In this document: positions 27,140-36,512 of the stretch, piece by piece
How the letters are laid out: each line of letters starts with the position of its first letter
How positions within the stretch are numbered: the stretch's first letter is position 1
Source: Bacillus suaedaesalsae
GTDB lineage: Bacteria > Bacillota > Bacilli > Bacillales > SA4
DNA: 64,000 nt
Reading direction: 5' to 3'
Assembly (NCBI RefSeq): GCF_016890225.1
Contig: NZ_JAFELM010000018.1
Coordinates: forward strand, 47,782-111,781
Notes under the pieces: generated by a model
Seen by the model: only the letters and a program-made list of their open reading frames with translations
Told to the model about the DNA's origin: nothing
The model's database searches: none
Program-made: the position numbers and the translations under genes

Positions 27140-28138
27140 GTGAAACATACGTTAATGGTATGTATGTTACTTGTTTTTGTTTTTCAGTCACATACGTACG
27201 CCAAAGAACAAAAAACAATTGTTCAAACAAATGAAGTTTATACCTTTGATGATCTGACAGAAGATTTATTTCACCTGCAAAAGACGTATCGCGACTCTTT
27301 AGAGGTAAAACTAATCGGTCACTCGACGTTTCATAAGCCTATTTATGCTGTCAAAGTAGGGAACGGAGAACAGTCAATTTTCATCAATGCGTCTCATCAC
27401 GGTAGGGAATGGATGACAAGTATGCTTGTCATGAAGATGATTGAAGATTATGCCCGGTTCCATAAAAATCATACAAGCTACGAAGGGTATAGTACGTCCA
27501 TTCTAGATAACGTATCGATATGGTTTGTACCCATGGTCAATCCAGACGGAGTAGAAATCCAACAAACGGGTCTATTTCAAAAAGCTCACAAGGAAAAACT
27601 TCAACAACTTCTGATTATGAATGGAGGAGCTATTGATTTTTCCAGATGGAAAGCAAATGGTACAGGAATAGATTTAAACCGTCAATACGGAGCTGGTTGG
27701 GAAGAACTAGAAGACAGTGCCCCGTATCCTTTTTATCAGCTTTACAAAGGAAATCAACCGTTCATAGCCCCAGAAGTACATGCACTAGTTAAATTTACTG
27801 AAGAAATTCAGCCTCTTATCGCAGTCTCTTATCATACATCAGGAAGAGTGTTGTATTGGTATTTCCAAACGGAAAAACCACACATTAAACGAGACAAAAC
27901 AATTGCGAAACAAATATCAACTATTACAGGATACAAACTAGATAAACCAGTACATACAGCTATAGGTGGTGGATATACGGATTGGTTCATCCAAACCTAC
28001 AAAAGACCAGCCATGACAATTGAAATAAGCTATGAAGTTAATGAAACAAATCCACCATTATCCGTTTTCCAAGAAGAGTGGGAACGAAACCGAAAAGTCG
28101 GATTACATTTAGCAAAAGAAGCTCTCCAGTTAAAATAA
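27140..28138 (+). CDS. Secreted M14-family zinc carboxypeptidase
   Basis: 332 aa from the GTG at 27140 (AAAAGGAG upstream; longer frames lack an RBS). Signal peptide about 1-22 (ends SHTYA-KE). M14 motifs: zinc ligands in ASHHGREWM (H87, E90), substrate Arg in GIDLNRQYG, third ligand His in VSYHTSG, catalytic Glu in MTIEISYE. Relatives cleave gamma-D-glutamyl-diaminopimelate bonds in cell-wall peptides, so a role in murein turnover or peptide scavenging is plausible. It lies between yhdB and yhdC in place of lytF. Confidence 0.82.
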   Translation: MKHTLMVCMLLVFVFQSHTYAKEQKTIVQTNEVYTFDDLTEDLFHLQKTYRDSLEVKLIGHSTFHKPIYAVKVGNGEQSIFINASHHGREWMTSMLVMKMIEDYARFHKNHTSYEGYSTSILDNVSIWFVPMVNPDGVEIQQTGLFQKAHKEKLQQLLIMNGGAIDFSRWKANGTGIDLNRQYGAGWEELEDSAPYPFYQLYKGNQPFIAPEVHALVKFTEEIQPLIAVSYHTSGRVLYWYFQTEKPHIKRDKTIAKQISTITGYKLDKPVHTAIGGGYTDWFIQTYKRPAMTIEISYEVNETNPPLSVFQEEWERNRKVGLHLAKEALQLK

Positions 28139-28207
28139 CAAATGAAAGAATAATTCCTGAAAAATTGTACAAAACTACAATCAGTAAAAAAAATTGGAGG
28201 TACTACT

Positions 28208-28549
28208 ATGCATAAAAGGATAGCACTCCCTCTCATAAGTTTTGCTTTTATCATTGGACTAATGGCATCATACACATTACAAGACTATATTGGTATTGCC
28301 CAAGAGCCTGATTATGCAAAATGGGGTAACATGGCCATCACAATTGTAAAAGAAAACTATCCAGATGCTGAAGTGAAAGAATATAAATACGAAGGTAGAA
28401 AAGCAGTCAATGTAGAAAAAGCAGAAGACTCGTTTACTTTTGATGTAAAAAAAGGAACTCAACCAGTTAAGGTGAAAGTTGTTGTTACGTTCAATCCGAA
28501 ACTAAATTCATTAGTTACTCTTTCGCTAGAAGAAATTAAACAACAATAA
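28208..28549 (+). CDS. yhdC: YhdC-like exported protein (DUF3889)
   Basis: 113 aa. Signal peptide or anchor at 1-24, then a small domain (PDYAKWGNMAITIVKENYPD, VTFNPKLNSLVTLSLEEI) of the DUF3889 type. RBS AAATTGGAGGTACTACT. Function unknown. The position fits B. subtilis yhdC. Terminator follows. Confidence 0.75.
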   Translation: MHKRIALPLISFAFIIGLMASYTLQDYIGIAQEPDYAKWGNMAITIVKENYPDAEVKEYKYEGRKAVNVEKAEDSFTFDVKKGTQPVKVKVVVTFNPKLNSLVTLSLEEIKQQ

Positions 28550-28552
28550 ATG

Positions 28553-28578
28553 GCTACCTATTTAGGTAGTCATTTTTT
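28553..28578 (+). terminator. Terminator of yhdC
   Basis: GCTACCTA and TAGGTAGT arms followed by CATTTTTT. Confidence 0.75.
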
Positions 28579-28686
28579 CTAAGGCTCTTTTCGTATCCAT
28601 CTCTAACTGTTTCGTAAAACAACAATCATGCGAAAATACGACTTTACAATACCAACAACGCCTCGGGGACAAAGGAGCGCGATTTA

Positions 28687-30063
28687 ATGTTTGGATATCA
28701 ACAACAAAACACGATTGTATGGCTAAAGGAACAGCTTGGAAACTCATTAGATGTAGTAGTTCATGAATTAAAAGCAGGGTCACAATCAGTAAATGTTCTA
28801 TACATTAGTAGTATTTGTGATGAGAAATTGATTCAAGCTAACTTAATTCTTCCATTGTTCGAAACGGAAACAGAAAGAGAATATATTACATATCTTTTTT
28901 CACAACCAAATGTCAAATCCCATAAACAATACGAAGAAACACTTAAGGCAGTGATGAACGGAAGTGTGTTCGTATCAACCTCTTCCCATCAATTTCTTTT
29001 TATAAGTGGTAAATCATCGAATAAAGCGGTAGGAGAGGCAACGGTTGAAACCGTTATCCAAGGACCACAATCAGCTTTAAGTGAGGATAAGGATACGAAT
29101 TTAAATTTGATTCGAAACCGTTATCCTAGGCCAACACTTCGAATAGAAGAAAAAGAGGTCGGTAAGCTTTCTAATACAAAGATATCTTTACTTTATGATC
29201 AAGAGTATGTAAATGAGCATGTATTAAAAGAGGTTAAGAATTCACTTGAGAAAATTGAAATTGACGTATTACAAGCTGCCGGGCAGTTACATCAAAAATT
29301 AACGAAAAGCAAAAGAACGCTCTTTCCGACAATGATGATAACGGAACGTCCCGATCGAATTGTATTTAACTTAGCTCAAGGGAAAATTGTGTTACTAATT
29401 GATGGAACACCCTTTGCTGTCATATTGCCAGCGGTTTTTTACGATTTTATATCCTCAATGGAAGATCTGTATCAGACGTACTGGGTTAGCAAATTCATCG
29501 TATTTCTACGTTACATGGGATTGTTTATAAGTCTCATCTTGCCAGCGATGTATGTCGGGGTCACTGCCTTTAACCCTGAAATTTTTAGAGTTCAACTCGC
29601 ATTAAGTATTGCAGGTTCTCGTGTAGGAGTTCCTTACCCTGCTTTTTTAGAAGTACTGTTAATGCTGCTTATGATGGAGCTTCTAACAGAGGCAAGTGTT
29701 CGATTACCGAAAGCAATAGGATCAACGGCAACGACAGTTGGAGGATTAATCTTAGGACAAGCTGCTGTTGAAGCAGGACTTGTATCGAATGTAATGATTA
29801 TCATTGTAGCAGCAGTTGCCATCTCAAATTTTGTAATTCCAATTAACTCCATGAGTTTTGCAATGAGGGTTGTAAAGTATGTTTTATTACTAATTACTAG
29901 CTTTCTAGGCATGGTTGGACTTGTCATTGGTATCATTTTATTAATTTGTTATTTGACCAGTCTTAAAAGCTTCGGTGAACCATATTTAAAGGTTTTTATG
30001 GAACCGAAAGCAAAAGATAAAAACATGGCAAGACGTTCTAAAGGGGAGGTTGGATCGCCCTGA
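28687..30063 (+). CDS. Germinant receptor subunit A, second operon
   Basis: 458 aa, shorter at the N-terminus than the first copy. The soluble domain has DTNLNLIRNRYPRPTLRIEE and ITERPDRIVFNLAQGKIVLL; the membrane part has VGVPYPAFLEVLLMLLMMEL and LPKAIGSTATTVGGLILG. Sequence identity with the 10950 gene is clearly partial, so the two receptors probably answer different germinants. Its TGA (30061-30063) overlaps the presumed CTG start of subunit B. RBS candidate GGGGACAAAGGAGCGCGATTTA. Confidence 0.88.
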   Translation: MFGYQQQNTIVWLKEQLGNSLDVVVHELKAGSQSVNVLYISSICDEKLIQANLILPLFETETEREYITYLFSQPNVKSHKQYEETLKAVMNGSVFVSTSSHQFLFISGKSSNKAVGEATVETVIQGPQSALSEDKDTNLNLIRNRYPRPTLRIEEKEVGKLSNTKISLLYDQEYVNEHVLKEVKNSLEKIEIDVLQAAGQLHQKLTKSKRTLFPTMMITERPDRIVFNLAQGKIVLLIDGTPFAVILPAVFYDFISSMEDLYQTYWVSKFIVFLRYMGLFISLILPAMYVGVTAFNPEIFRVQLALSIAGSRVGVPYPAFLEVLLMLLMMELLTEASVRLPKAIGSTATTVGGLILGQAAVEAGLVSNVMIIIVAAVAISNFVIPINSMSFAMRVVKYVLLLITSFLGMVGLVIGIILLICYLTSLKSFGEPYLKVFMEPKAKDKNMARRSKGEVGSP

Positions 30064-31142
30064 CTCGCTATTTCTACTATTTAGTTGTCCTAAATATGAT
30101 GGTTAATTTATTTGTGTTTGTTCCGACGATTATGATTGAGGAACGCTTTCATGGTGCGGTCATGGCGATTCCGATAGGGATTATAGTCGGATCAATTCTG
30201 TTATTTATGTTTGTTCGCTCAAGTAATAAATTCTCCGAAAAGGGAATTCCTGAAATATTAGAATTGACACCTAAATGGTTTCGTGTAATATTTCTTGTTT
30301 TCTTAGCGATCATGTGGTTTTTGGCAGGGAGTATTTCTCTTTTGGCCTTTAATAATGTAACTATTCGATTTTTAAATCCTGATATTTCAGGTGTAAATAT
30401 GATTTTAGCGTTTGCAGTGTGTACGTACTTAATTATTAGTCGATTAACAACCATTCAAATTCTATATGCATTAGAAATCATTATGATTATAAACTTTCCT
30501 CTCATGTTATTACTGGTGCTACAGGCATATATGAATGATTATATTAGCTGGGCTTCTATCGTTGAGGTGGGAGGGCACTTCTCAGAATTTCCTTCATATG
30601 GAGTTATCGCTGCAGCAACTTTTATTTTCTCTGGATATGCAAATATGGCGATCTTCAATCGAGTATTCAAAGATAAAATACCATTAAGAACTCTATGGCT
30701 CATTCCAATCTTGGGAACGATCACATTATTTACAACGTTATTTATTCCAATTGGTTTTTGGGGGGCAGATGGTGTAGGGGATTTGAACTTCCCTTGGGTT
30801 TCAACAGCAGATACCCTGCGAATTGAGTATGGACCAATTGAACGATTGATTTCTATATTTTTGCTGTTATACATAAGTGTTTCACTCATGAGTGTCACCG
30901 TTCATTGGCATGTATCCTTTGAAGTAATAAAAAGTATGTTGCCGGTAAAGAAGTTTAATGACAAAAGAAAAAAAATCATTGAACGGGTAATACTCTTACT
31001 TTTTATCATTGTGACCGTCTTATTAGAAATGAATTTAAGAGAAGCAGGCATTTTAGAAATAGGCAAGTATTGGTTAGACTTACGTTTGCCCAGTGAGACG
31101 GTGCTCGTTGTCATCATGTTTTTACTAGCGAGGAGGAAGTAG
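30060..31142 (+). CDS. Germinant receptor subunit B, second operon, probable CTG start
   Basis: 360 aa if read from CTG at 30060; the first ATG is at 30096 (348 aa). The CTG is preferred because AAGGGGAGG lies ten bases upstream, it overlaps the upstream TGA as CTGA, and it restores the TRYFYYLVVLNMMVNLFVFV first helix expected for the family. The ATG at 30096 has no RBS and would cut that helix. About ten membrane helices with a FIFSGYANMAIFNRVF segment. Presumed germinant-binding subunit in the spore inner membrane. Confidence 0.82.
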   Translation: MTRYFYYLVVLNMMVNLFVFVPTIMIEERFHGAVMAIPIGIIVGSILLFMFVRSSNKFSEKGIPEILELTPKWFRVIFLVFLAIMWFLAGSISLLAFNNVTIRFLNPDISGVNMILAFAVCTYLIISRLTTIQILYALEIIMIINFPLMLLLVLQAYMNDYISWASIVEVGGHFSEFPSYGVIAAATFIFSGYANMAIFNRVFKDKIPLRTLWLIPILGTITLFTTLFIPIGFWGADGVGDLNFPWVSTADTLRIEYGPIERLISIFLLLYISVSLMSVTVHWHVSFEVIKSMLPVKKFNDKRKKIIERVILLLFIIVTVLLEMNLREAGILEIGKYWLDLRLPSETVLVVIMFLLARRK

Positions 31143-31143
31143 A

Positions 31144-32256
31144 ATGAGAATAAATTTACATTATACTTTGAAGAATTTCTTTCTACTCATTCTTCTTTTC
31201 CTACTAACATCTTGTGGTTACAAAGATATCGATAAACGAATATTTGCGGTGGCTATTGGAGTTGAGAAACCGGAAAAGGAAAAGGAAAAGTATAGTGTGT
31301 TGGTGAAGTTCGCTGTTCCTACAGCTGACATCAAGGCAGGGCAAAAGGATTTTATTATTATAAAGGAATCCGGTGATTCTGTAACAGAAGCGATAAGAAT
31401 GATTAAATCGGAGGTAGATAAAGAGATTGATTTTAGTCATGCGAAAATGATCATACTCGGTGAAAGTGTATTAGAAGAAGATCTAAAGGAAACGATTGAT
31501 TGGTTCATAAGGAGAAGAGATATTCAAAAAATTGCTTGGATTGGTGTCGGCTCACCGGGGATAGAGGAAATACTTGAATTAAAGCCGAAATCAGAAAGCT
31601 TACCAGCGAACGCTTTATTTTTATCGTTTGGCAGAATAGGGACAGAATCACCCTATATTGTGACGGAATATTTATTTGACTTGAGGAAACGTCTTACAGA
31701 AAAGGGGATAGACCCTGTGTTACCAATTATTAAGGTAAATGATTTTAAAACATACACCATTAAAACAGCGGTTGTAATTAATAAAGAAAATAATATAGTG
31801 AAACTTAATGAAGAAGAAACTAAAGTTATGAACATTTTATTAAACCGTGCAAGAAAACTAGATATAAAAGTTGTAAAAGACGAAGATGGGAAGAAAGAAC
31901 AATATTATATTGCAGCAGATAAAGCAAGTGTTAACTATAAAATATACGATGAGAGCCAACCGAAAGTTTCGGTAAAGGTTAAGCTGGAAGGAATCGTTGA
32001 GGAGTCTGTCAACGAATTATCAAGTAAACAAGTTAAGGAGTATGAAAAACTGGCGGAGAAACAAATGAAAGAAAGAATACATCGTTTGTTAACATTGCTA
32101 CAAGAGCAAAATACAGATCCTATTGGTCTAGGGCTATTATATCGTGCCAATCATGTAGATAAGGATGATTGGAGCAAATGGAAAGAGAAATATGGAAATG
32201 TTGAATTTGATATTAAAGTAGATATGACCTTACAAGGTACAGGTCTTCTAAAATAA
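31144..32256 (+). CDS. Germinant receptor subunit C lipoprotein, second operon
   Basis: 370 aa. Signal peptide with lipobox FLLTSC, then the Ger(x)C fold with KDIDKRIFAVAIGVEKPEKE, ESGDSVTEAIRMI and the C-terminal DPIGLGLLYRANHVDKDDW. RBS GAGGAGGAAGTAGA, one base after the B-gene stop. It completes a second gerA-type receptor 14 kb from the first. No obvious terminator before spoVR. Confidence 0.9.
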   Translation: MRINLHYTLKNFFLLILLFLLTSCGYKDIDKRIFAVAIGVEKPEKEKEKYSVLVKFAVPTADIKAGQKDFIIIKESGDSVTEAIRMIKSEVDKEIDFSHAKMIILGESVLEEDLKETIDWFIRRRDIQKIAWIGVGSPGIEEILELKPKSESLPANALFLSFGRIGTESPYIVTEYLFDLRKRLTEKGIDPVLPIIKVNDFKTYTIKTAVVINKENNIVKLNEEETKVMNILLNRARKLDIKVVKDEDGKKEQYYIAADKASVNYKIYDESQPKVSVKVKLEGIVEESVNELSSKQVKEYEKLAEKQMKERIHRLLTLLQEQNTDPIGLGLLYRANHVDKDDWSKWKEKYGNVEFDIKVDMTLQGTGLLK

Positions 32257-32344
32257 ACTTGTTTAATTCAACTCCTTGTCCACTCTCATCATTCTTCCTC
32301 TTTTATCATAGATTGTTTTAAGCGATAAAAAAGGGGAGATGAGC

Positions 32345-33754
32345 ATGAGAGCAGAAGACCAAAGGAAATTAGAATATGCGATAGATGAAATTACCGAAAT
32401 TGCGATAGGCTTTGGACTTGATTTTTATCCGATGCGATACGAAATCTGCCCAGCAGATATCATTTATACATTCGGTGCATATGGAATGCCAACTCGTTTT
32501 TCGCATTGGAGCTTTGGAAAACAATTTCACCGCATGAAGCTTCAGTATGATTTAGGTCTAAGCAAGATTTATGAACTTGTTATCAACTCAGATCCTTGTT
32601 ATGCGTTTTTATTAGATTCTAATACCCTCATTCAAAATAAGTTAATTGTCGCCCACGTTCTAGCCCATTGTGATTTCTTTAAAAATAACTGCCGTTTTAG
32701 TAATACGAAGAGAGATATGGTTGAGAGTATGGCAGCAACAGCAGACCGAATTGCAGAATACGAGCACATTTACGGTAAAAAGGAAGTAGAAGAGTTCTTA
32801 GACGCAGTATTAGCGATTCAAGAACATATTGACCCATCCTTAATGAGACCGAAATTGTCGTATCAGCTAGAGGAAGAGGTGGAGGTAATTGAGACACCGT
32901 CTACTCCATATGATGACTTATGGGCTCTCGATAAGCCTAATACACCTAAAAAGAAGATGATAAAAAGAAAGAAGAAAGTTCCACCAAATCCAGAAAAAGA
33001 TATTATGTTATTCATTGAAGAATATAGCCGTGAACTCGAGGATTGGCAACGAGATATTTTAACGATGATGAGAGAAGAAATGCTGTATTTCTGGCCACAG
33101 CTTGAGACGAAAATCATGAACGAAGGCTGGGCTTCGTACTGGCACGGCCGAATTCTTCGCGAAATGGATTTAACATCAGATGAAGTGATCGAATTTGCCA
33201 AACTTAATGCAGGTGTTGTGCAGCCATCCAAAACGAGCATTAATCCCTATTATTTAGGATTTAAAATGTTTGAAGATATTGAAAAACGCTGGGATAACCC
33301 AACAGAAGAAATGAAACGAATGGGAGTAAAACCAGGATCCGGTCGAGAAAAAATGTTCGAAGTACGTGAAATTGAATCCGATATCTCATTCTTACGGAAC
33401 TATTTAACGAAAGACCTTGTCATGAGAGAGGATATGTATTTGTTCCAAAAGCAAGGGAAGGATTACAAAGTAGTCGATAAAGCATGGGAACAAGTACGTG
33501 ATCAGCTCGTAAATATGAGAGTAAACGGAGGCTTTCCATACATTACCGTAAATGATGGAGACTATCTCAAAAACGGTGAACTATATTTACGTCACTGGTT
33601 TGAAGGAATCGAATTGGATCTGAAATATTTAGAAAAGGTACTTCCTTATATTCACCGACTTTGGGGAAGACCTGTTCATATGGAAACTGTGATTGAAAGT
33701 AAAGGTGTCTTGTTTACGTATGATGGAAAGGGAATTCATCGGAAGTATATATAA
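32345..33754 (+). CDS. spoVR: Stage V sporulation protein R
   Basis: 469 aa from the second ATG at 32345, six bases after AGGGGAG; the first ATG at 32339 abuts the RBS. SpoVR family throughout: [68 protein letters not shown]. It takes part in spore cortex formation in B. subtilis. The His/Glu-containing helices suggest a metal site, but the activity is not established. Mother-cell sporulation control is expected. Terminator at 33765. Confidence 0.93.
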   Translation: MRAEDQRKLEYAIDEITEIAIGFGLDFYPMRYEICPADIIYTFGAYGMPTRFSHWSFGKQFHRMKLQYDLGLSKIYELVINSDPCYAFLLDSNTLIQNKLIVAHVLAHCDFFKNNCRFSNTKRDMVESMAATADRIAEYEHIYGKKEVEEFLDAVLAIQEHIDPSLMRPKLSYQLEEEVEVIETPSTPYDDLWALDKPNTPKKKMIKRKKKVPPNPEKDIMLFIEEYSRELEDWQRDILTMMREEMLYFWPQLETKIMNEGWASYWHGRILREMDLTSDEVIEFAKLNAGVVQPSKTSINPYYLGFKMFEDIEKRWDNPTEEMKRMGVKPGSGREKMFEVREIESDISFLRNYLTKDLVMREDMYLFQKQGKDYKVVDKAWEQVRDQLVNMRVNGGFPYITVNDGDYLKNGELYLRHWFEGIELDLKYLEKVLPYIHRLWGRPVHMETVIESKGVLFTYDGKGIHRKYI

Positions 33755-33764
33755 AAGAACCTAG

Positions 33765-33793
33765 CCGCTAAGAGGAGACTTAGCGGTTTTTCT
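33765..33793 (+). terminator. Terminator of spoVR
   Basis: CCGCTAAG and CTTAGCGG perfect arms, loop AGAGGAGA-like, then five T. Confidence 0.85.
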
Positions 33794-33919
33794 ATTCTAA
33801 TTATGAAGTATGAAATAAGCGTATCCACGTAACGACAAAGTGAGAGGTATGGAAGGATTTAATTGATATCTCGTGAACATAAATGAGTGTTTGGAAGTTT
33901 TTTTCACATGTGATAAAAG

Positions 33920-33941
33920 TTAATCAAGTAAAGTTGATTTA
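33920..33941. promoter_or_regulatory. ArsR-type operator upstream of the MarR-arsN1-arsO operon
   Basis: TTAATCAA-GTAAAG-TTGATTTA: the half-sites ATCAA and TTGAT are separated by six bases, just as in the arsR operator at 37127-37154 and the site at 37253-37274. It sits immediately upstream of the probable -35 box. Confidence 0.6.
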
Positions 33942-33974
33942 ATTATTTGCAAAATGCAAGTAATGTGATATAGT
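33942..33974 (+). promoter_or_regulatory. Promoter with overlapping MarR-type operator O1
   Basis: A probable sigma-A promoter: TTGCAA (33947-33952), 16 bases, TATAGT (33969-33974). The inverted repeat ATTATTTGC-AAAAT-GCAAGTAAT (33942-33964) covers the -35 and spacer, ideal for repression by the MarR protein encoded downstream. Confidence 0.55.
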
Positions 33975-34033
33975 TTAATTATTAGTTCCAATTAAATCCA
34001 TTAGCAAGATATGAAGTATTTCGTCGAAGTCAT

Positions 34034-34056
34034 AATACTTGTAAGTTGCAAGTATT
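34034..34056. promoter_or_regulatory. Second operator-like inverted repeat O2
   Basis: AATACTTG-N7-CAAGTATT with perfect 8-nt arms and the same GCAAGTA word as O1, located in the leader of the MarR gene. Probable second binding site of the same repressor. Confidence 0.55.
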
Positions 34057-34084
34057 GTGTCGATACAATGAAAGGAGAACATGA

Positions 34085-34537
34085 ATGAGAGAATATTTTC
34101 AAACAATCACAAGAAGATTTGGTTTATTAAGTAAGACATGTTGTTCGGTGGATGGAGTGGACGTATCTGCTGTCCAAAGTCACATACTCTATGAAATTCA
34201 AAAAAATCATAATGTATCTATTCAGCAGTTATCAGAGATTTTAGGTGTAGATATCACAACCTTCAGCAGGCAAATACAAACACTTGTAAAAATAGGATTA
34301 GTTAAGAAGACTCCATATTCAGGAGATAAGAGAATTACATTATTAGGTCTAACGGACATAGGTGACAAAGTTGCGATAGGAATCGATCAACAAGTGAATC
34401 AGTTTCTCGAGGATATCTTTATGGAGATGACTGAAATAGAACGAGAAGATGTTCAACGATCTATTAGATTATTAGCAAAAGTAATGGATAATCCGTCTAT
34501 ACGCTATCAATCATACTGTAGTAACGACTCATGTTAA
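34085..34537 (+). CDS. MarR-family regulator, probably metalloid-responsive
   Basis: 150 aa. Winged helix-turn-helix of MarR type: SAVQSHILYEIQKNHNVSIQ, LSEILGVDITTFSRQIQTLV, wing TPYSGDKRITLLGLTD. Cysteines are placed unusually: a vicinal pair C19/C20 (KTCCSVDG) next to the DNA-binding core and C145/C150 at the very C-terminus (YCSNDSC). They could ligate As(III). The ATG at 34085 follows AAAGGAG with seven bases. It leads an operon with an ArsN1-like acetyltransferase and an ArsO-like flavoprotein, so control of arsenical resistance is inferred. Confidence 0.75.
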   Translation: MREYFQTITRRFGLLSKTCCSVDGVDVSAVQSHILYEIQKNHNVSIQQLSEILGVDITTFSRQIQTLVKIGLVKKTPYSGDKRITLLGLTDIGDKVAIGIDQQVNQFLEDIFMEMTEIEREDVQRSIRLLAKVMDNPSIRYQSYCSNDSC

Positions 34538-34554
34538 TTGGGAGGATACGTGGA

Positions 34555-35046
34555 ATGGTTATCAGAGAAGCTGTATCAAAAGATTTGACTTCTATTCTAA
34601 CTATTTATAATCAAGGGATTGAGGATCGAATAGCAACACTTGAAACAGAACAAAAAGATCAACAATATATGATGAAATGGTTTTCTAAGCATCAAAATCG
34701 ATACAAGGTGTTGGTTGCAGAGATTGAAGATATAATAGTAGGCTGGGCATCTTTGAACCCGTACAATGCAAGAGATGCTTACCGAGGTGTTGCAGATTTA
34801 TCAATCTATATAGCTAGGAGTCATAGAGGTAGTGGAATCGGTTCAGTTTTACTTGAACAAATTGAACAGCTAGCAATCCAAAATCACTTTCATAAAATTG
34901 TCTTATTTACTTTCTCGTTTAATGGATTAGGGCAAGGCTTGTATCGTAAGAGAGGCTTTAGAGAGGTTGGAGTATTTAAGAACCAAGGCATACTTGATGG
35001 AAATTATGTTGATGTTATGGCGATGGAAAAATTGCTGAAATCATAA
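34555..35046 (+). CDS. arsN1: ArsN1-like GNAT N-acetyltransferase
   Basis: 163 aa from the ATG at 34555 (GGAGG nine bases upstream). GNAT of the phosphinothricin/arsinothricin acetyltransferase type: IYNQGIEDRIATLETE near the N-terminus is the recognisable ArsN1-type substrate segment, and YIARSHRGSGIGSVLLEQI is the acetyl-CoA loop. Such enzymes acetylate the amino group of arsinothricin, an arsenic-containing glutamate analogue, and inactivate it. Lying between a Cys-bearing MarR and an ArsO-like enzyme strengthens the arsenical link over phosphinothricin. Confidence 0.78.
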   Translation: MVIREAVSKDLTSILTIYNQGIEDRIATLETEQKDQQYMMKWFSKHQNRYKVLVAEIEDIIVGWASLNPYNARDAYRGVADLSIYIARSHRGSGIGSVLLEQIEQLAIQNHFHKIVLFTFSFNGLGQGLYRKRGFREVGVFKNQGILDGNYVDVMAMEKLLKS

Positions 35047-35058
35047 GGAGGAGTTCAT

Positions 35059-36390
35059 ATGTTATACACATTACCTATTATTATTATTGGTGCAGGACCA
35101 GTAGGGCTAGCTGCTGCGGCACACTTAGTACGCAAGGGAGAATCCTTTATCATACTAGAGTCTGGTAAAGAAATAGGTGCGAATGTTTTGGAGTGGGGAC
35201 ATGTCAAAATGTTTTCACCGTGGCAGTATAATATCGACATTGCTTCACGAGAATTATTAGAGAAAGCAGCATGGAATTCACCAGGAAATGAAGAACTTCC
35301 AACTGGTAATGAGTTGGTGAATGATTATTTGATTCCTTTAAGTCAACTTCCCCAAATAAAAGAGAATTTGCTATTGAATGCGAAGGTAGTGGGAATCACT
35401 AGAAAAGGAATTGATAAATTAAAAAATCAAAATCGCGAAAGCGTACCCTTCCAAGTATATGTAGAAGTGGGAGATGAAATAAACGTATTTGAGGCAAGAG
35501 CAATCATTGATGCATCTGGTACTTGGAAAAATCCGAATCCTTCATTATCAAATGGTTTATGGACGACACCCGAAAGAAATTTAAAAGGTAAGATCCATTA
35601 TGGAATTCCAAATGTAAGAGAAATGGAACAACGTTATGCGAATAAAACCATAATGGTTGTCGGCAGTGGTCATTCTGCGATTAATACAATATTAGATATG
35701 GCAGAACTAAAAGAAAAATATCCTAACACAGCTATCTATTGGGTTTTAAGAAAAACGAATGTAGCCGCCGTTTATGGTGGGCAAGAAAACGACCAATTAC
35801 CTGCTAGAGGAGAACTTGGAATTAGAATTCAAAAGGTAGTTGAATCAGAAAAAATTAACGTGCTTACTCCATTTTATATTTCTCAATTACTGAAAGAAGG
35901 CAGTCATATAAAAGTATATGGTGAGTTAAATGGAAAAGAGTTTAGTATTTCAAACGTAGATGAAATGATCGTTAGCACTGGTTTCAGACCAGACACCTCG
36001 TTCTTAGATGAAGTCAGATTAAACCTAGATGAAGCAGTAGAAAGTGTGAAGGCCATTGCTCCTTTAATTGATCCCAATTTTCATAGTTGTGGAACCGTTA
36101 GACCTCATGGTGAAGCAGAATTACGCCAATCGGAAAAGGATTTTTATGTTGTTGGAATGAAGAGCTATGGAAGAGCACCAACGTTCTTACTAGCAACAGG
36201 ATATGAACAAGTAAGATCGATTGTCGCTTATATGACTGGAGATGAAAAAGGGGCAAAAGAGGTGCAATTAGAGCTACCCGAAACCGGGGTATGTAGTACA
36301 GGGATTATAAATAAAAGTGCAGCAAACAACTCATGTTGTGGTAGTAGTGAAAGTAAGATTGAAATTATAACCTCATCATGTTGTAGCTAA
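35059..36390 (+). CDS. ArsO-like FAD/NAD(P)-dependent oxidoreductase with Cys-rich tail
   Basis: 443 aa. Rossmann motif IIGAGPVGLAAA at 8-19 for FAD, an internal VVGSGHSAINTILDMAE for NAD(P), and VSTGFRPDTSF near the C-terminal domain, as in flavin monooxygenases and the ArsO proteins of ars operons. The C-terminal tail has C412 (VCSTG), a CC pair at 426-427 and a CC pair at 441-442, suited to binding trivalent arsenic. RBS AAGGAGGAGTTCAT. Third gene of the operon. The exact reaction is not established; oxidation or transformation of an arsenical is inferred. Confidence 0.75.
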   Translation: MLYTLPIIIIGAGPVGLAAAAHLVRKGESFIILESGKEIGANVLEWGHVKMFSPWQYNIDIASRELLEKAAWNSPGNEELPTGNELVNDYLIPLSQLPQIKENLLLNAKVVGITRKGIDKLKNQNRESVPFQVYVEVGDEINVFEARAIIDASGTWKNPNPSLSNGLWTTPERNLKGKIHYGIPNVREMEQRYANKTIMVVGSGHSAINTILDMAELKEKYPNTAIYWVLRKTNVAAVYGGQENDQLPARGELGIRIQKVVESEKINVLTPFYISQLLKEGSHIKVYGELNGKEFSISNVDEMIVSTGFRPDTSFLDEVRLNLDEAVESVKAIAPLIDPNFHSCGTVRPHGEAELRQSEKDFYVVGMKSYGRAPTFLLATGYEQVRSIVAYMTGDEKGAKEVQLELPETGVCSTGIINKSAANNSCCGSSESKIEIITSSCCS

Positions 36391-36512
36391 TACTAAAAAA
36401 GTATAATTTTTCGATTTAGTTTAGATGTCGTGACTTTATTATATATAATAGGGCGATTTTTTTTGAATTGTTTATTTAACGTAATACATTTTTTATCTAC
36501 TTCATAGTGTAA

